Assembly: GCF_019966495.1 (NCBI RefSeq)
Contig: NZ_JAIMIA010000009.1
Location: 1-64,000 of the forward strand
DNA length: 64,000 bases
DNA from: Tateyamaria pelophila
Lineage (GTDB): Bacteria; Pseudomonadota; Alphaproteobacteria; Rhodobacterales; Rhodobacteraceae
Direction of reading: 5' to 3'
Shown one piece after another: positions 19,602 to 27,869 of the stretch; positions within the stretch are counted from its first letter, which is position 1; each line of letters opens with the position of its first letter. Under the pieces are notes generated by a model. That model worked only from the letters and a program-made list of their open reading frames with translations. It did not search any database and was not told where the DNA came from. The position numbers and the translations under genes are program-made.

Positions 19602-19789
19602 GATGCGTTTTGTCCAAGGCGAAGCGCGGTGCCGTTCAGATCGGTCATGTCAGTCTCGCGCATGGTACAGAATGTGATTTCGGGGGCCATGACCGGGTGC
19701 CAGCCGGTCTTGAGATCGGCAATCCGCTCATCAAGGTTCGCCCGATCGCGAGCCCCCCGCAGCAGCGGCGCGCCATTTTGGTCAGTCAC
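19598..19789 (-). CDS. 63-residue protein in the glyQ-glyS operon
   Basis: A small protein starting with GTG that overlaps the glyQ stop (GTGA) and whose own stop overlaps the ATG of the next gene (ATGA). This double overlap is the main evidence that it is real. It begins [20 protein letters not shown] and carries a middle with [14 protein letters not shown] and [14 protein letters not shown]. It is soluble by composition, with a single cysteine and no signal peptide. No family is recognised. It may serve mainly for translational coupling, or have a role linked to the neighbouring genes. Confidence 0.65.
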   Translation of the reverse strand: MTDQNGAPLLRGARDRANLDERIADLKTGWHPVMAPEITFCTMRETDMTDLNGTALRLGQNAS

Positions 19790-20727
19790 GCCGCATCCTC
19801 TGGCTGCCAGCCGCCTGCGCGGGTTTGCACAAAAGCGTCGGCACAGGCCTTGGCCAGCGTGCGGACGCGTCCGATATAGGCTTGCCGTTCGGTGACGGAG
19901 ATCACGCCGCGCGCGTCCAGCAGGTTGAAGATGTGGCTGGCCTTGATGCATTGATCATAGGCCGGGTGCGCCATCACGATCCGCTTGCCGGTTTTCGGGT
20001 CGGTATGCTCGGCCGCAAGAATGGTGTTGCACTCGACCTCGGCCTCCTCAAAGTGGCGCAGCAAAACGTCGGTGTTGGCCACGTCAAAATTCCACCGGGC
20101 GTATTCCTCTTCGGTCTGTTTGAAGATGTCGCCATAGGACAGCGCAATCGCCGTTTGCGGATCGTTGAAGGGCATGTCCATGACGTGATCGACGCCCAGA
20201 ATGTACATCGCCAGCCGTTCCAGTCCATAGGTCAGTTCGCCCGAGACAGGATGGCAATCATGGCCGCCGACCTGTTGGAAATAGGTGAATTGCGACACTT
20301 CCATACCGTCACACCACACTTCCCAGCCCAGCCCCCAGGCGCCCAGCGTCGGGCTTTCCCAGTCGTCTTCGACAAAGCGGATATCGTGCAGGGCCATGTC
20401 CACGCCGATAGCGCGCAAGCTGCCAAGATAAAGGTCCTGCAGGTCGGGCGGCGAGGGTTTGACCAGCACCTGATACTGGTAATAGTGCTGCAAGCGGTTC
20501 GGGTTTTCGCCGTAACGCCCGTCCGTCGGCCGACGCGACGGTTGCACATAGGCAGCCGCCCAGGGCTGCGTGCCCAAGCTGCGCAGGGTCGTGGCCGGGT
20601 GAAACGTCCCTGCCCCCACTTCCATGTCATAAGGTTGCAGGATCGCACAGCCCTGTGCGGCCCAGTAGGTCTGGAGCCTCAGGATGATGTCCTGAAATGA
20701 ACGGGGCGCGTCTGGGGTCTGCGACAT
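19786..20727 (-). CDS. glyQ: glycyl-tRNA synthetase alpha subunit
   Basis: Catalytic subunit of the tetrameric glycyl-tRNA synthetase. The 313 residues match the class II GlyQ family. Typical motifs are [17 protein letters not shown] near the start, then [17 protein letters not shown], the [20 protein letters not shown] stretch that includes class II motif 2, and [20 protein letters not shown]. It starts the five-gene coupled series glyQ - 63-residue protein - DUF6446-like - gltS - glyS. A good sigma70-type promoter lies at 20758-20786. Confidence 0.98.
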   Translation of the reverse strand: MSQTPDAPRSFQDIILRLQTYWAAQGCAILQPYDMEVGAGTFHPATTLRSLGTQPWAAAYVQPSRRPTDGRYGENPNRLQHYYQYQVLVKPSPPDLQDLYLGSLRAIGVDMALHDIRFVEDDWESPTLGAWGLGWEVWCDGMEVSQFTYFQQVGGHDCHPVSGELTYGLERLAMYILGVDHVMDMPFNDPQTAIALSYGDIFKQTEEEYARWNFDVANTDVLLRHFEEAEVECNTILAAEHTDPKTGKRIVMAHPAYDQCIKASHIFNLLDARGVISVTERQAYIGRVRTLAKACADAFVQTRAGGWQPEDAA

Positions 20728-20757
20728 GAGCGTAAGCCTGCGTTTGGATGCGCACCT

Positions 20758-20786
20758 TACCTACGGCCCGGCCATAAGATGGTCAA
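20758..20786 (-). promoter_or_regulatory. putative glyQ operon promoter
   Basis: On the minus strand TTGACC (20781-20786) and TAGGTA (20758-20763) are separated by 17 bases. The -10 box is about 30 bases from the glyQ start. Matches the usual alphaproteobacterial housekeeping pattern. Confidence 0.45.
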
Positions 20787-20888
20787 TTGCGCGTGACGTC
20801 CCAATTTCAGGGTTTTCACCCATTTTCAATGCGACCAATTCCTGCTTATCATCGCGGCAAAGAAAATGGTCTACGGGGTTTACGGGTA

Positions 20889-22622
20889 ATGATGAAGCGT
20901 TTCATGCTGGTTTGGGTCGTCATACTGGGCTCTGCGGCCCGGGTTCTGGCGCAAGACGACGTTGTCTGGGTCCAAATCGAAGCGCAGCCAACCCTGAACA
21001 GCGCCCTTGAAAGAGCGCGGGATTATTCGGGCGACCTGCCGGATGTGAACGCATTCTCGCTTGGCAACGGCTGGTACGGCATTGCCCTCGGCCCCTACAA
21101 CCGCTCCGACGCGGATCAGGTCTTGCGCGTCTACCGATCCGAAGGCGTCATCCCGCGCGACAGCTATATCGCACTGGCATCCAGCTTCCGCCAACAGATC
21201 TGGCCGGTGGGCGCCAATGTGTTGGGGCGCGGTGTCATCGAAGCGCCGGTGACCACCGAACAGGCACCGGCCGTCATCGGCAACGTCCCTGCCCCCCCAC
21301 CGGCGGATGAAACGCCCGCACAGGCACAGCGCAGCGAGCGGGCATTGCTGCGCAGCGAACGCGAGACCCTGCAGACCGCCCTGAAATGGGCCGGCGTCTA
21401 TGTCGGTGCCATCGACGGTGCCTTTGGCCGCGGCACCCGCAACGCCATGGCTGCATGGCAGGACCAAAAGGGGTTTGACGTCACCGGCATTCTGACGACG
21501 GAGCAGCGCGTGGCTTTGCTCAAGGATTACAACTCCGTGCTTGATGATCTGGGCTTGCGGACGGTGCGCGACGAAGAGGCCGGTATCGAAATGCTGATGC
21601 CCATGGACGTCGTCGCCTTCGAGAAATACGAATATCCCTTTGTGCATTACACCAGTACGGGCGACATTCCTGCCAAGGTCCTGATGATCAGCCAGGAGGG
21701 CGATCAGGATACCCTGTTCGGGCTTTATGACATCATGCAGACGCTGGACATTGTTCCGGTCGACGGCCCGCGCGAACGCAAGGACACGTCTTTCATTCTG
21801 ATCGGCGAGGATGCCATGCGCATTTCCGAAACCCGCGTGTCGCTGGAAGACGGTCAGATCAAAGGCTTCACCCTTGTCTGGCCCGCCGGAGATGAAGAAC
21901 GGCGTCGCCGCCTGATCACGGAGATGGAGACCAGCTTTAGCCGACAGCCGGGTGTGATCCCGCTCGGTGCAGGGTCGGACGAACAGGCCATCGATCTGGT
22001 CGCAGGCCTCAAGATCCGCACTCCGCGCTTGTCGCGGTCGGGCTTCTTCGTGGATTCGCGCGGCACCGTCATCACCACGTCCGAAGCGGTCGAAAACTGC
22101 GGCCGCATCACGTTGGACGGCGAGATCGATGCGGAACTGACCGTTCTGAACACCGACAAGGGCGTTGCGATCGTCAGGCCCTCAGTCGCGCTGTCGCCGC
22201 TGGGCATCGCCCGTTTCAGCGCGGCACAACCGCGGTTGAATTCCGAGGTGGCCGCGTCCGGATACAGTTTTGAAGGCGTGCTGGGTGCACCGACGATGAC
22301 CTTTGGCAGTTTGAGTGATGTCCGTGGGCTGGCCGGAGAGCCGGACGTGAAACGGCTCGCGCTCAACACGCTGCCCGGCGATGCGGGCGGACCGGTGCTG
22401 GATGACGGGGGTGGCGTGTTCGGCATGTTGCTGCCAAACCCGGACACGGGGCGCGCCTTGCCGGATGGCGTCAGCTTTGCGCTGGACCGCGAAACCTTGC
22501 AGGCCGTGCTGGCCGAAGCGGGCATGGCGGGTGCAAGCACCAACAGCGAGACACCGATCGATCCCTTTGATCTGTCCACCGCCGCCACAGGTATGACCGT
22601 CCTGGTCAGTTGCTGGAAATGA
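20889..22622 (+). CDS. peptidoglycan-binding protein with degenerate trypsin-like domain
   Basis: A 577-residue exported protein. A signal peptide covers the first 22 or so residues (FMLVWVVILGSAARVLA). Residues 25-100 look like a SPOR-type repeat region (NGWYGIALGPYNRSDADQVL). A PG_binding_1 domain follows at about 150-215 (LQTALKWAGVYVGAIDGAFG, TRNAMAAWQ). The C-terminal third, from about residue 375, has the fold signature of trypsin-like proteases but not the catalytic residues: the serine motif reads GDAGGP (Ala499 in place of Ser), and the usual TNAHV motif reads TSEAV. It is therefore probably a binding protein, not a protease. The start has no strong RBS; a second ATG follows at once. 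It is divergent from glyQ and convergent with cfa. Confidence 0.85.
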   Translation: MMKRFMLVWVVILGSAARVLAQDDVVWVQIEAQPTLNSALERARDYSGDLPDVNAFSLGNGWYGIALGPYNRSDADQVLRVYRSEGVIPRDSYIALASSFRQQIWPVGANVLGRGVIEAPVTTEQAPAVIGNVPAPPPADETPAQAQRSERALLRSERETLQTALKWAGVYVGAIDGAFGRGTRNAMAAWQDQKGFDVTGILTTEQRVALLKDYNSVLDDLGLRTVRDEEAGIEMLMPMDVVAFEKYEYPFVHYTSTGDIPAKVLMISQEGDQDTLFGLYDIMQTLDIVPVDGPRERKDTSFILIGEDAMRISETRVSLEDGQIKGFTLVWPAGDEERRRRLITEMETSFSRQPGVIPLGAGSDEQAIDLVAGLKIRTPRLSRSGFFVDSRGTVITTSEAVENCGRITLDGEIDAELTVLNTDKGVAIVRPSVALSPLGIARFSAAQPRLNSEVAASGYSFEGVLGAPTMTFGSLSDVRGLAGEPDVKRLALNTLPGDAGGPVLDDGGGVFGMLLPNPDTGRALPDGVSFALDRETLQAVLAEAGMAGASTNSETPIDPFDLSTAATGMTVLVSCWK

Positions 22623-22708
22623 CCACAGCGGTTGCCGCGGCCATCTGCCCGTCGCAGTAAATCAGCCTTGCGGTGGCACGGTGCGGACCCGGCAGGGCCC
22701 GCTCCACC

Positions 22709-23989
22709 TCACTCTTTCTCTTTGAGAGCCAGTTCATTCTCGGCGATGTAATTCCGGTTGCGCGGCCCTTCGGAGTTGCGCTTGGTGAACTGGATCTGGA
22801 AATTGCACAGCCGCCCGTGGCGATAGTGGATTTCGGAAGATGTCAGATAGATGTTCCACATCCGGTAGAACGTCTCGTCGTAGAATTCGAGCACCTTGTC
22901 CTTGTTGGCTCGGAACCGTTCGCGCCATTCAAGGATCGTATCCGCATAGTGATAGGTCAGGATTTCGATATCCTTGACCATCAACGGCACCTTTTCGACG
23001 GCCTCCAGGGTTTCGGCCAGTGACGGGATCTGCCCCTGTGGAAAGATATATTTTTCGATGAAGGGCGCATTGTAGCGGTTTGGTTTGACCCGCACGATCG
23101 AGTGCAGCAGGAAGATGCCATCCGGGGCCATCAGCTTTTTGACGGTGCGGAAAAACTCTTCGTAGTGGCGCAGGCCGACATGTTCGAACATGCCCACGGA
23201 GACGACGCGGTCAAACTCGCCGGTGACTTTGCGATAGTCCATCAGCTTGAATTCCACCCGGTCGGAGAGGCCCGCGGCGGCGGCACGTTCATTGGCCACG
23301 CGCACCTGCTCTTCGGACAGGCTGACGCCGGTGACGTGGGCCCCCGTCGTCTTGGCAAGGTAAAGGCCCATGCCGCCCCAGCCGCAACCGATGTCGAGCA
23401 CGCGCATGCCTTCCTTGAGGCGCATCTTGGCCGCGAGGTGACGTTTTTTCTTGAGCTGCGCCTCTTCCAGCGTCTCATCGCCGTTTTCGAAATAGGCGCA
23501 GGAATATTGCATGTCCTCGTCGAGAAAGAGCCGAAAGAGCTTTTCGTCGAGGTCATAGTGATGCGCCACATTGCGCTGTGCGGCATCCGGCAGGATGCTG
23601 CGTTTTAGTCTGCGGTCCAGAATACGCTTGGCCGTACGCGCAGCCGCAGGTGGCGTGACAAAATTCTTTTTGCTGCGATTGAGCTTGGAGATCATCAAAA
23701 GGTCGTAAATATCACCTTCCTCGATCACCAGCTTGCCATGCATGTACAGTTCCGGGAATTGCAATTCCGGATCCGAATACAGTTTTCTCATGGCATCATC
23801 GTCGACGAATCGGATGCGCAGAGGCGCACGCGTTCCATCGCCGTAGGTCACGACTTTGCCCGACGGATAGGCGACTTCCAGATTTCCGGTTTGCACCGTG
23901 CGGTCAAATATCTTGGAGAGCTTGTCTTCCATCATCCCTGGGAATTCCTTTTGTCGGATCAATGTCGCCAACTTACTCCACTCGATCAC
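22709..23989 (-). CDS. cfa: cyclopropane-fatty-acyl-phospholipid synthase
   Basis: Adds a methylene group from S-adenosylmethionine to cis double bonds of membrane phospholipid acyl chains. It has 426 residues. The N-terminal lipid-binding part contains FPELYMHGKLVIEEGDIYDL. The methyltransferase domain starts near residue 140 (NVAHHYDLDEKLFRLFLDED, YSCAYF) with the SAM loop VLDIGCGWGGMGLYLAK and the active-site segment SVGMFEHVG. The C-terminal segment IFPQGQIPSLAETLEAV is also typical. Related methyltransferases that make methylated lipids cannot be fully excluded. It stands alone on its strand, upstream of a REP-like element. Confidence 0.93.
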   Translation of the reverse strand: MIEWSKLATLIRQKEFPGMMEDKLSKIFDRTVQTGNLEVAYPSGKVVTYGDGTRAPLRIRFVDDDAMRKLYSDPELQFPELYMHGKLVIEEGDIYDLLMISKLNRSKKNFVTPPAAARTAKRILDRRLKRSILPDAAQRNVAHHYDLDEKLFRLFLDEDMQYSCAYFENGDETLEEAQLKKKRHLAAKMRLKEGMRVLDIGCGWGGMGLYLAKTTGAHVTGVSLSEEQVRVANERAAAAGLSDRVEFKLMDYRKVTGEFDRVVSVGMFEHVGLRHYEEFFRTVKKLMAPDGIFLLHSIVRVKPNRYNAPFIEKYIFPQGQIPSLAETLEAVEKVPLMVKDIEILTYHYADTILEWRERFRANKDKVLEFYDETFYRMWNIYLTSSEIHYRHGRLCNFQIQFTKRNSEGPRNRNYIAENELALKEKE

Positions 23990-24109
23990 AAGGGCAAGCG
24001 CGCCTGATTGCCTAAATGTCGAATTCGGAGCGATTGGCGCTTTCTTGCGCGTATCGCGTGTTCATCCGGTCCGCCCCGCGTGATGGCGTTGCCTTGTTGT
24101 GAGGGGCGG

Positions 24110-24217
24110 GGCGCACCATGGGTGCGCCTTACGGGCCTCCTGATTCCGCATGTGCTCGAATTGATCTGCTCGGACGCCCTTTGCAACCTCGCCCGTAAGG
24201 CGGTCGCTTCGCCCGCC
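24110..24217. repeat. REP-like inverted hairpin pair, copy 2
   Basis: The left unit is a hairpin at 24110-24128 (GGCGCACC, loop ATG, GGTGCGCC) followed by TTACGGG (24129-24135). The right unit is CCCGTAA (24192-24198) followed by a hairpin at 24199-24217 (GGCGGTCG, loop CTT, CGCCCGCC; one mismatch). The layout is the same as at 3606-3779 with a shorter spacer. The right hairpin ends directly at the stop codon of the ThDP enzyme gene, so it may also act in termination. Confidence 0.7.
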
Positions 24218-25801
24218 TCACCGGCTGATGTCGGGCGTAACGTAGATGAGCGTCGGACCGTCGGCGTCAAACGCCGTCCTGACTGCCGCCTGCATGTCAT
24301 GCAAGGATTGCGGGGCCGCAGACTGCGCCCCGAATGCTTCGGCCAGTTTGCAAAAATCCGGGTTGTGCGCGATCACGGCATTCGGCGCGATCTGCGCACG
24401 GACCATACTGTCCTCGATCTCTCCAAGTTTGCCGTTGTCCCACAACAGGATCGGGAGCGGCAGACCAAGCTCCACCGCGACGCCGAGTTCCTGCATCGTG
24501 TAATGGAATCCATAATCACCAATGATCGCCATCGTCGGCAGACCCTTGCGCGCCACGCCCCCCCCAATGGCCGCCGGTATGGCGTAGCCAAGCGTGCCGA
24601 ACCCATAAGGATGGTGCCAGTGACCGGGTTGGTCCATATCCCAGACTTCTTTCGCGGCGTAGGCCAACTGGGTCATATCCGAATAGATCATGGTGCCGTC
24701 CGGCAGACACGCGCGCAACGCGTCGCAGACAGGCACGATGCCGGTCCGTTCCGCGTCGATCTCGGACCGCCAGCGGGCCCGCCGCGCGGCAACGGCCGCC
24801 GGATCCCACACCGTCTGCGCTCCGTTGATCTTTGCCGTCACCGCTTCAAAAAATCGCGCTGCATCACACTGAATGCGCAGATGCGCATCGCTGGAGTTGG
24901 ACAGGACTTCCGTATCAATATCGACGCGAATGAGCGGGGCCGTGTGCCCCAACCTGTCCCGCCACAGATCGACTTGTGCCAGTTCCGTGCCAACGGCGAT
25001 CACCAGATCCGCCTCGGCCAGTACATTTGCACTGTCGGGCCGCGCCAGCGTGCTGCCAAACAACAAGCCGTAGGACGGCGCCACAACCCCCCGACCTGCG
25101 TAGCTGGTAAACACCGCTGCCGGGCACTTTCCCAGAAACGCGCGGACCTGATCACTGGCCTGTGTCGTCCCCCCGCCAAGGACGAGAAGAGGACGCTTTG
25201 ACGTCGCCAGAAGTGCCGCGACCTCACGCATCTGTGCCTCTGGAGCGGCGCTGTTTCCTGCGATCAGACCACCGGCGACAAAGGGTGGCGCGGCGGCTTC
25301 CAGCTGCGCGATCGGGACCTGAATGTGCTTGGGGCGGGGGCGATCCGTGTCCATCTCGCGCAAAGCGCGATCGACCAGCGCATAGGCGGCCTCTGCCGTG
25401 CGCGCCTCTTCGGACCAGTCGCAGACGGTCGCAGCTGCCGCGCGCTGGTCTTTCATCTGGTGCAATTGTCCGCGTTTTGCCGCCGTTTCATCCAGGCAAG
25501 AGGATATCACCAGCATCGGCACGGAATCGGAATAGGCCTGGCCCATCGGCGTCATGATGTTGCACAGCCCCGGTCCCGTGATCACATAGGCCACACCCGG
25601 CCTGCCCGACGCGCGGGCATAACCGTCCGCCATGAAGCCCGCACCCTGTTCGTGCCGGGCCAGCACATGGGTGATCCCGGCCTCTTCGATACCGCGGTAC
25701 ATTTCCTGATTGTGCACGCCTGGAATGCCAAAAATGACGTCGACGCCGCGATCCTTCAGCATATGGGAAATTTGCGCACCGAGGGGGCGGGTGTGGGGCA
25801 T
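24218..25801 (-). CDS. ThDP-dependent decarboxylase (5-guanidino-2-oxopentanoate decarboxylase-like)
   Basis: A thiamine diphosphate enzyme of the acetolactate synthase superfamily, 527 residues. The N-terminal PYR domain has VIFGIPGVHNQEMYRGIEEA and the catalytic glutamate in RHEQGAGFMADGYARASG. The central domain contains RPLLVLGGGTTQA. The C-terminal PP domain holds the cofactor motif starting GDYGFHYTMQEL and ending WDNGKLGEI. The GIPGVHxxE(M/L)YRG pattern is what I know from AruI-type 5-guanidino-2-oxopentanoate decarboxylases of arginine breakdown, but no other arginine-transaminase-pathway gene is nearby, so the substrate is uncertain. Its start overlaps the trkH stop by one base (TAATG), indicating coupling. 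Confidence 0.82.
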   Translation of the reverse strand: MPHTRPLGAQISHMLKDRGVDVIFGIPGVHNQEMYRGIEEAGITHVLARHEQGAGFMADGYARASGRPGVAYVITGPGLCNIMTPMGQAYSDSVPMLVISSCLDETAAKRGQLHQMKDQRAAAATVCDWSEEARTAEAAYALVDRALREMDTDRPRPKHIQVPIAQLEAAAPPFVAGGLIAGNSAAPEAQMREVAALLATSKRPLLVLGGGTTQASDQVRAFLGKCPAAVFTSYAGRGVVAPSYGLLFGSTLARPDSANVLAEADLVIAVGTELAQVDLWRDRLGHTAPLIRVDIDTEVLSNSSDAHLRIQCDAARFFEAVTAKINGAQTVWDPAAVAARRARWRSEIDAERTGIVPVCDALRACLPDGTMIYSDMTQLAYAAKEVWDMDQPGHWHHPYGFGTLGYAIPAAIGGGVARKGLPTMAIIGDYGFHYTMQELGVAVELGLPLPILLWDNGKLGEIEDSMVRAQIAPNAVIAHNPDFCKLAEAFGAQSAAPQSLHDMQAAVRTAFDADGPTLIYVTPDISR

Positions 25802-27249
25802 TACGCTCTCCAGAATTGAACTGTGAAAATGACATAGACAACCATCAGTTCCAGCCGTCCGATCAGCATTGCAGCGGCCAGCAGCCATTTGGCGGTGTCA
25901 TTGATACTGGCAAAATTGCCTGCGGGGCCGATCTGATCGCCAAAGCCGGGGCCGATATTGCCCAGCGCCGTGGCCGCGCCGGACACCGACGTGATGAAAT
26001 CAAGACCCGTCATGGCCAGGCCGACGGACAAGAGCCCCAGCGTGACCGTGAAGAACACGAAGAACGACATGACAGAGCTCAGTACATCATCACTGACGGG
26101 CCGACCGGCATAGCGGGGCGTAAAGATGCCGTGCGGGCTGCGGGTTTTTTGCAGCTGGGACCGGATCGATGCAAAGAGGAGCTGATAGCGGAACACCTTG
26201 ATCGAGCAGGCGGTCGAGCCCGCGCACCCGCCGATCAGCCCGGTAAAGAACAGAACGGCGATCGCAAAACTGCCCCATTGCATGTAATCTGCGCTGGCAT
26301 ATCCCGTGCCCGTCATCAGCGACACGGCGTTGAACAAGGCGACCCGTACCGCCGCTTCGTCGATCACGCGTTGCTTTGACAGGTTCCAGCCCGCGATCAG
26401 CAACACGATGATCAGAGCGGTGATCAGAAAGGCGTGTATCTGTGTGTCCTGAAGCAGCGGACGGGCGGTACCAGCGCTCAGTTGAACGAAACGCACAAAG
26501 GGCAGAGCGGCCAACAGCATGAACAGCGTGGCCACATAGGACGCCGCCGGGCCAAACGCCGCAAAGGACGCGTCATAATTCGCAAATCCACCCGTTGCGA
26601 TGGTTGTCATCGCGTGGACCGTGGCATCGAACGCGTTCATCCCGGCGGCCACGTAAGACAGCGCGCAAATCATCGTCAGCGATACGTAGATCACGGAAAT
26701 CCGACTGGCGATTTCGGTCGCGCGCGGCAGGATCTTGCCAAAGGTGTCAAAGGATTCGGTCCGAAATATCTGCATCCCGCCGACGCGCAACTCGGGCAGG
26801 AACACCATCGCCACAACGATGATCCCGATCCCGCCCAGCCATTGCAGAATGCCGCGCCAGAGCAACAGCCCCTTGGGCATCGTATCCAGCCCGGAGAAAA
26901 CGGTGGACCCGGTGGTGGTCAGCCCCGACATCGCCTCGAAGAACGCGTCTACGAAGCGGGCCTCTGTTGCGCCGAGCATGAAGGGCAGCGCACCGAAGAC
27001 CGGCAGTGCCAGCCAAACCCCGGTTGTCAGCAGAAAGGTTTGCTGGATCGTCAACCCTTCGCGCACGCCGTTGGCGCAGCTCAGCGCGATCAAACCGCCG
27101 GTCAGGATTGTAATAACCGCGCTTTCGGCAAAGACAGGCCAGTGTTCCCGGCCCTCGGCCAAGTCGATCAGCATCGGCAAAACCATGGTTGCACCAAGCA
27201 CCGCAACCAAGAGGCCAATCACATATCCGACGGGGCGCAAATCCAACAT
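25801..27249 (-). CDS. trkH: TrkH-family potassium transporter subunit
   Basis: Membrane subunit of a Trk/Ktr-type potassium uptake system, 482 residues with about ten or more helices. The four pore-loop repeats can be seen: SGLTTTGSTVFSGLD, TTIATGGFANYDASF, GGCAGSTACSIKVFRYQL and ATALGNIGPGFGDQIGP, each with the filter glycine. Such proteins work with a cytoplasmic TrkA-type regulator, which is not in this window. The start at 27249 (MLDLRPVGYVIGLL) is preferred over an ATG 12 codons earlier because the conserved protein begins there; the RBS is weak at both. It is translationally coupled to the ThDP enzyme, an unexpected partner. Confidence 0.9.
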   Translation of the reverse strand: MLDLRPVGYVIGLLVAVLGATMVLPMLIDLAEGREHWPVFAESAVITILTGGLIALSCANGVREGLTIQQTFLLTTGVWLALPVFGALPFMLGATEARFVDAFFEAMSGLTTTGSTVFSGLDTMPKGLLLWRGILQWLGGIGIIVVAMVFLPELRVGGMQIFRTESFDTFGKILPRATEIASRISVIYVSLTMICALSYVAAGMNAFDATVHAMTTIATGGFANYDASFAAFGPAASYVATLFMLLAALPFVRFVQLSAGTARPLLQDTQIHAFLITALIIVLLIAGWNLSKQRVIDEAAVRVALFNAVSLMTGTGYASADYMQWGSFAIAVLFFTGLIGGCAGSTACSIKVFRYQLLFASIRSQLQKTRSPHGIFTPRYAGRPVSDDVLSSVMSFFVFFTVTLGLLSVGLAMTGLDFITSVSGAATALGNIGPGFGDQIGPAGNFASINDTAKWLLAAAMLIGRLELMVVYVIFTVQFWRA

Positions 27250-27352
27250 GGCGCCAGCGTTGAAGCCCTGCGCGCGGCGTGTCAAGCATGTGGCGCAACG
27301 CGCCCCCGCGTCAGGTGCATCAGACAGGGCCGCATTCGACCCTGCGATCCGC

Positions 27353-27580
27353 TTAGAGGTGCATCAGATCGCGAAACACGTAGGCTGTGATATCTTCGCG
27401 GCGCAGGTTCATTTCGGCCAGCTCTGCGTCTGTTTTCGAATTCAGCGCTTCGACGCGCTGCATTCGTGCATCCATGGCCGAAGACATGGTCATGGCGCGA
27501 CCGACCATTGCGAAAAAGGAGGAAACTCGGTTCCAGACAGTGGGGTGATCGGCAGCGTGGGCTTGTGTAATATAGGCCAT
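27353..27580 (-). CDS. DUF1127 domain-containing small protein
   Basis: A 75-residue protein. The C-terminal half carries the DUF1127 pattern (VEALNSKTDAELAEMNLRRE, then DITAYVFRDLM), a short helical domain rich in Leu and Arg found in many alphaproteobacterial small proteins. Work on relatives links some of them to RNA turnover and phosphate or carbon metabolism, but no role can be set for this one. The start has an RBS (GAGG) 8 bases upstream and gives a protein of the usual size for the family. It stands alone between trkH and the galactoside operon. Confidence 0.85.
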   Translation of the reverse strand: MAYITQAHAADHPTVWNRVSSFFAMVGRAMTMSSAMDARMQRVEALNSKTDAELAEMNLRREDITAYVFRDLMHL

Positions 27581-27869
27581 TTTATACCTCGTATCGATTA
27601 GTTCATGGTTTCTCTTGTTGATCAGGACATAAGATGCTGCACTGCAGTATACCAATGCCGATCCTGCATGGCCGGGTTGCGGCAGACGCGCGGAGCGCTT
27701 GGATTCCATGCTAAAGAGAGGACCCAAGATATTGCTTTGTATTAATTTTTCGCGCAGGCACACACCGTTCTGATGACGCAATGCGCGGTCCGGCACATCG
27801 CGCCGACCCCCTTGAACCGGCGGTTTGCGCTGCCAAGGCCGCCTATATTTTGAGCAGACTCGCGGCCCG

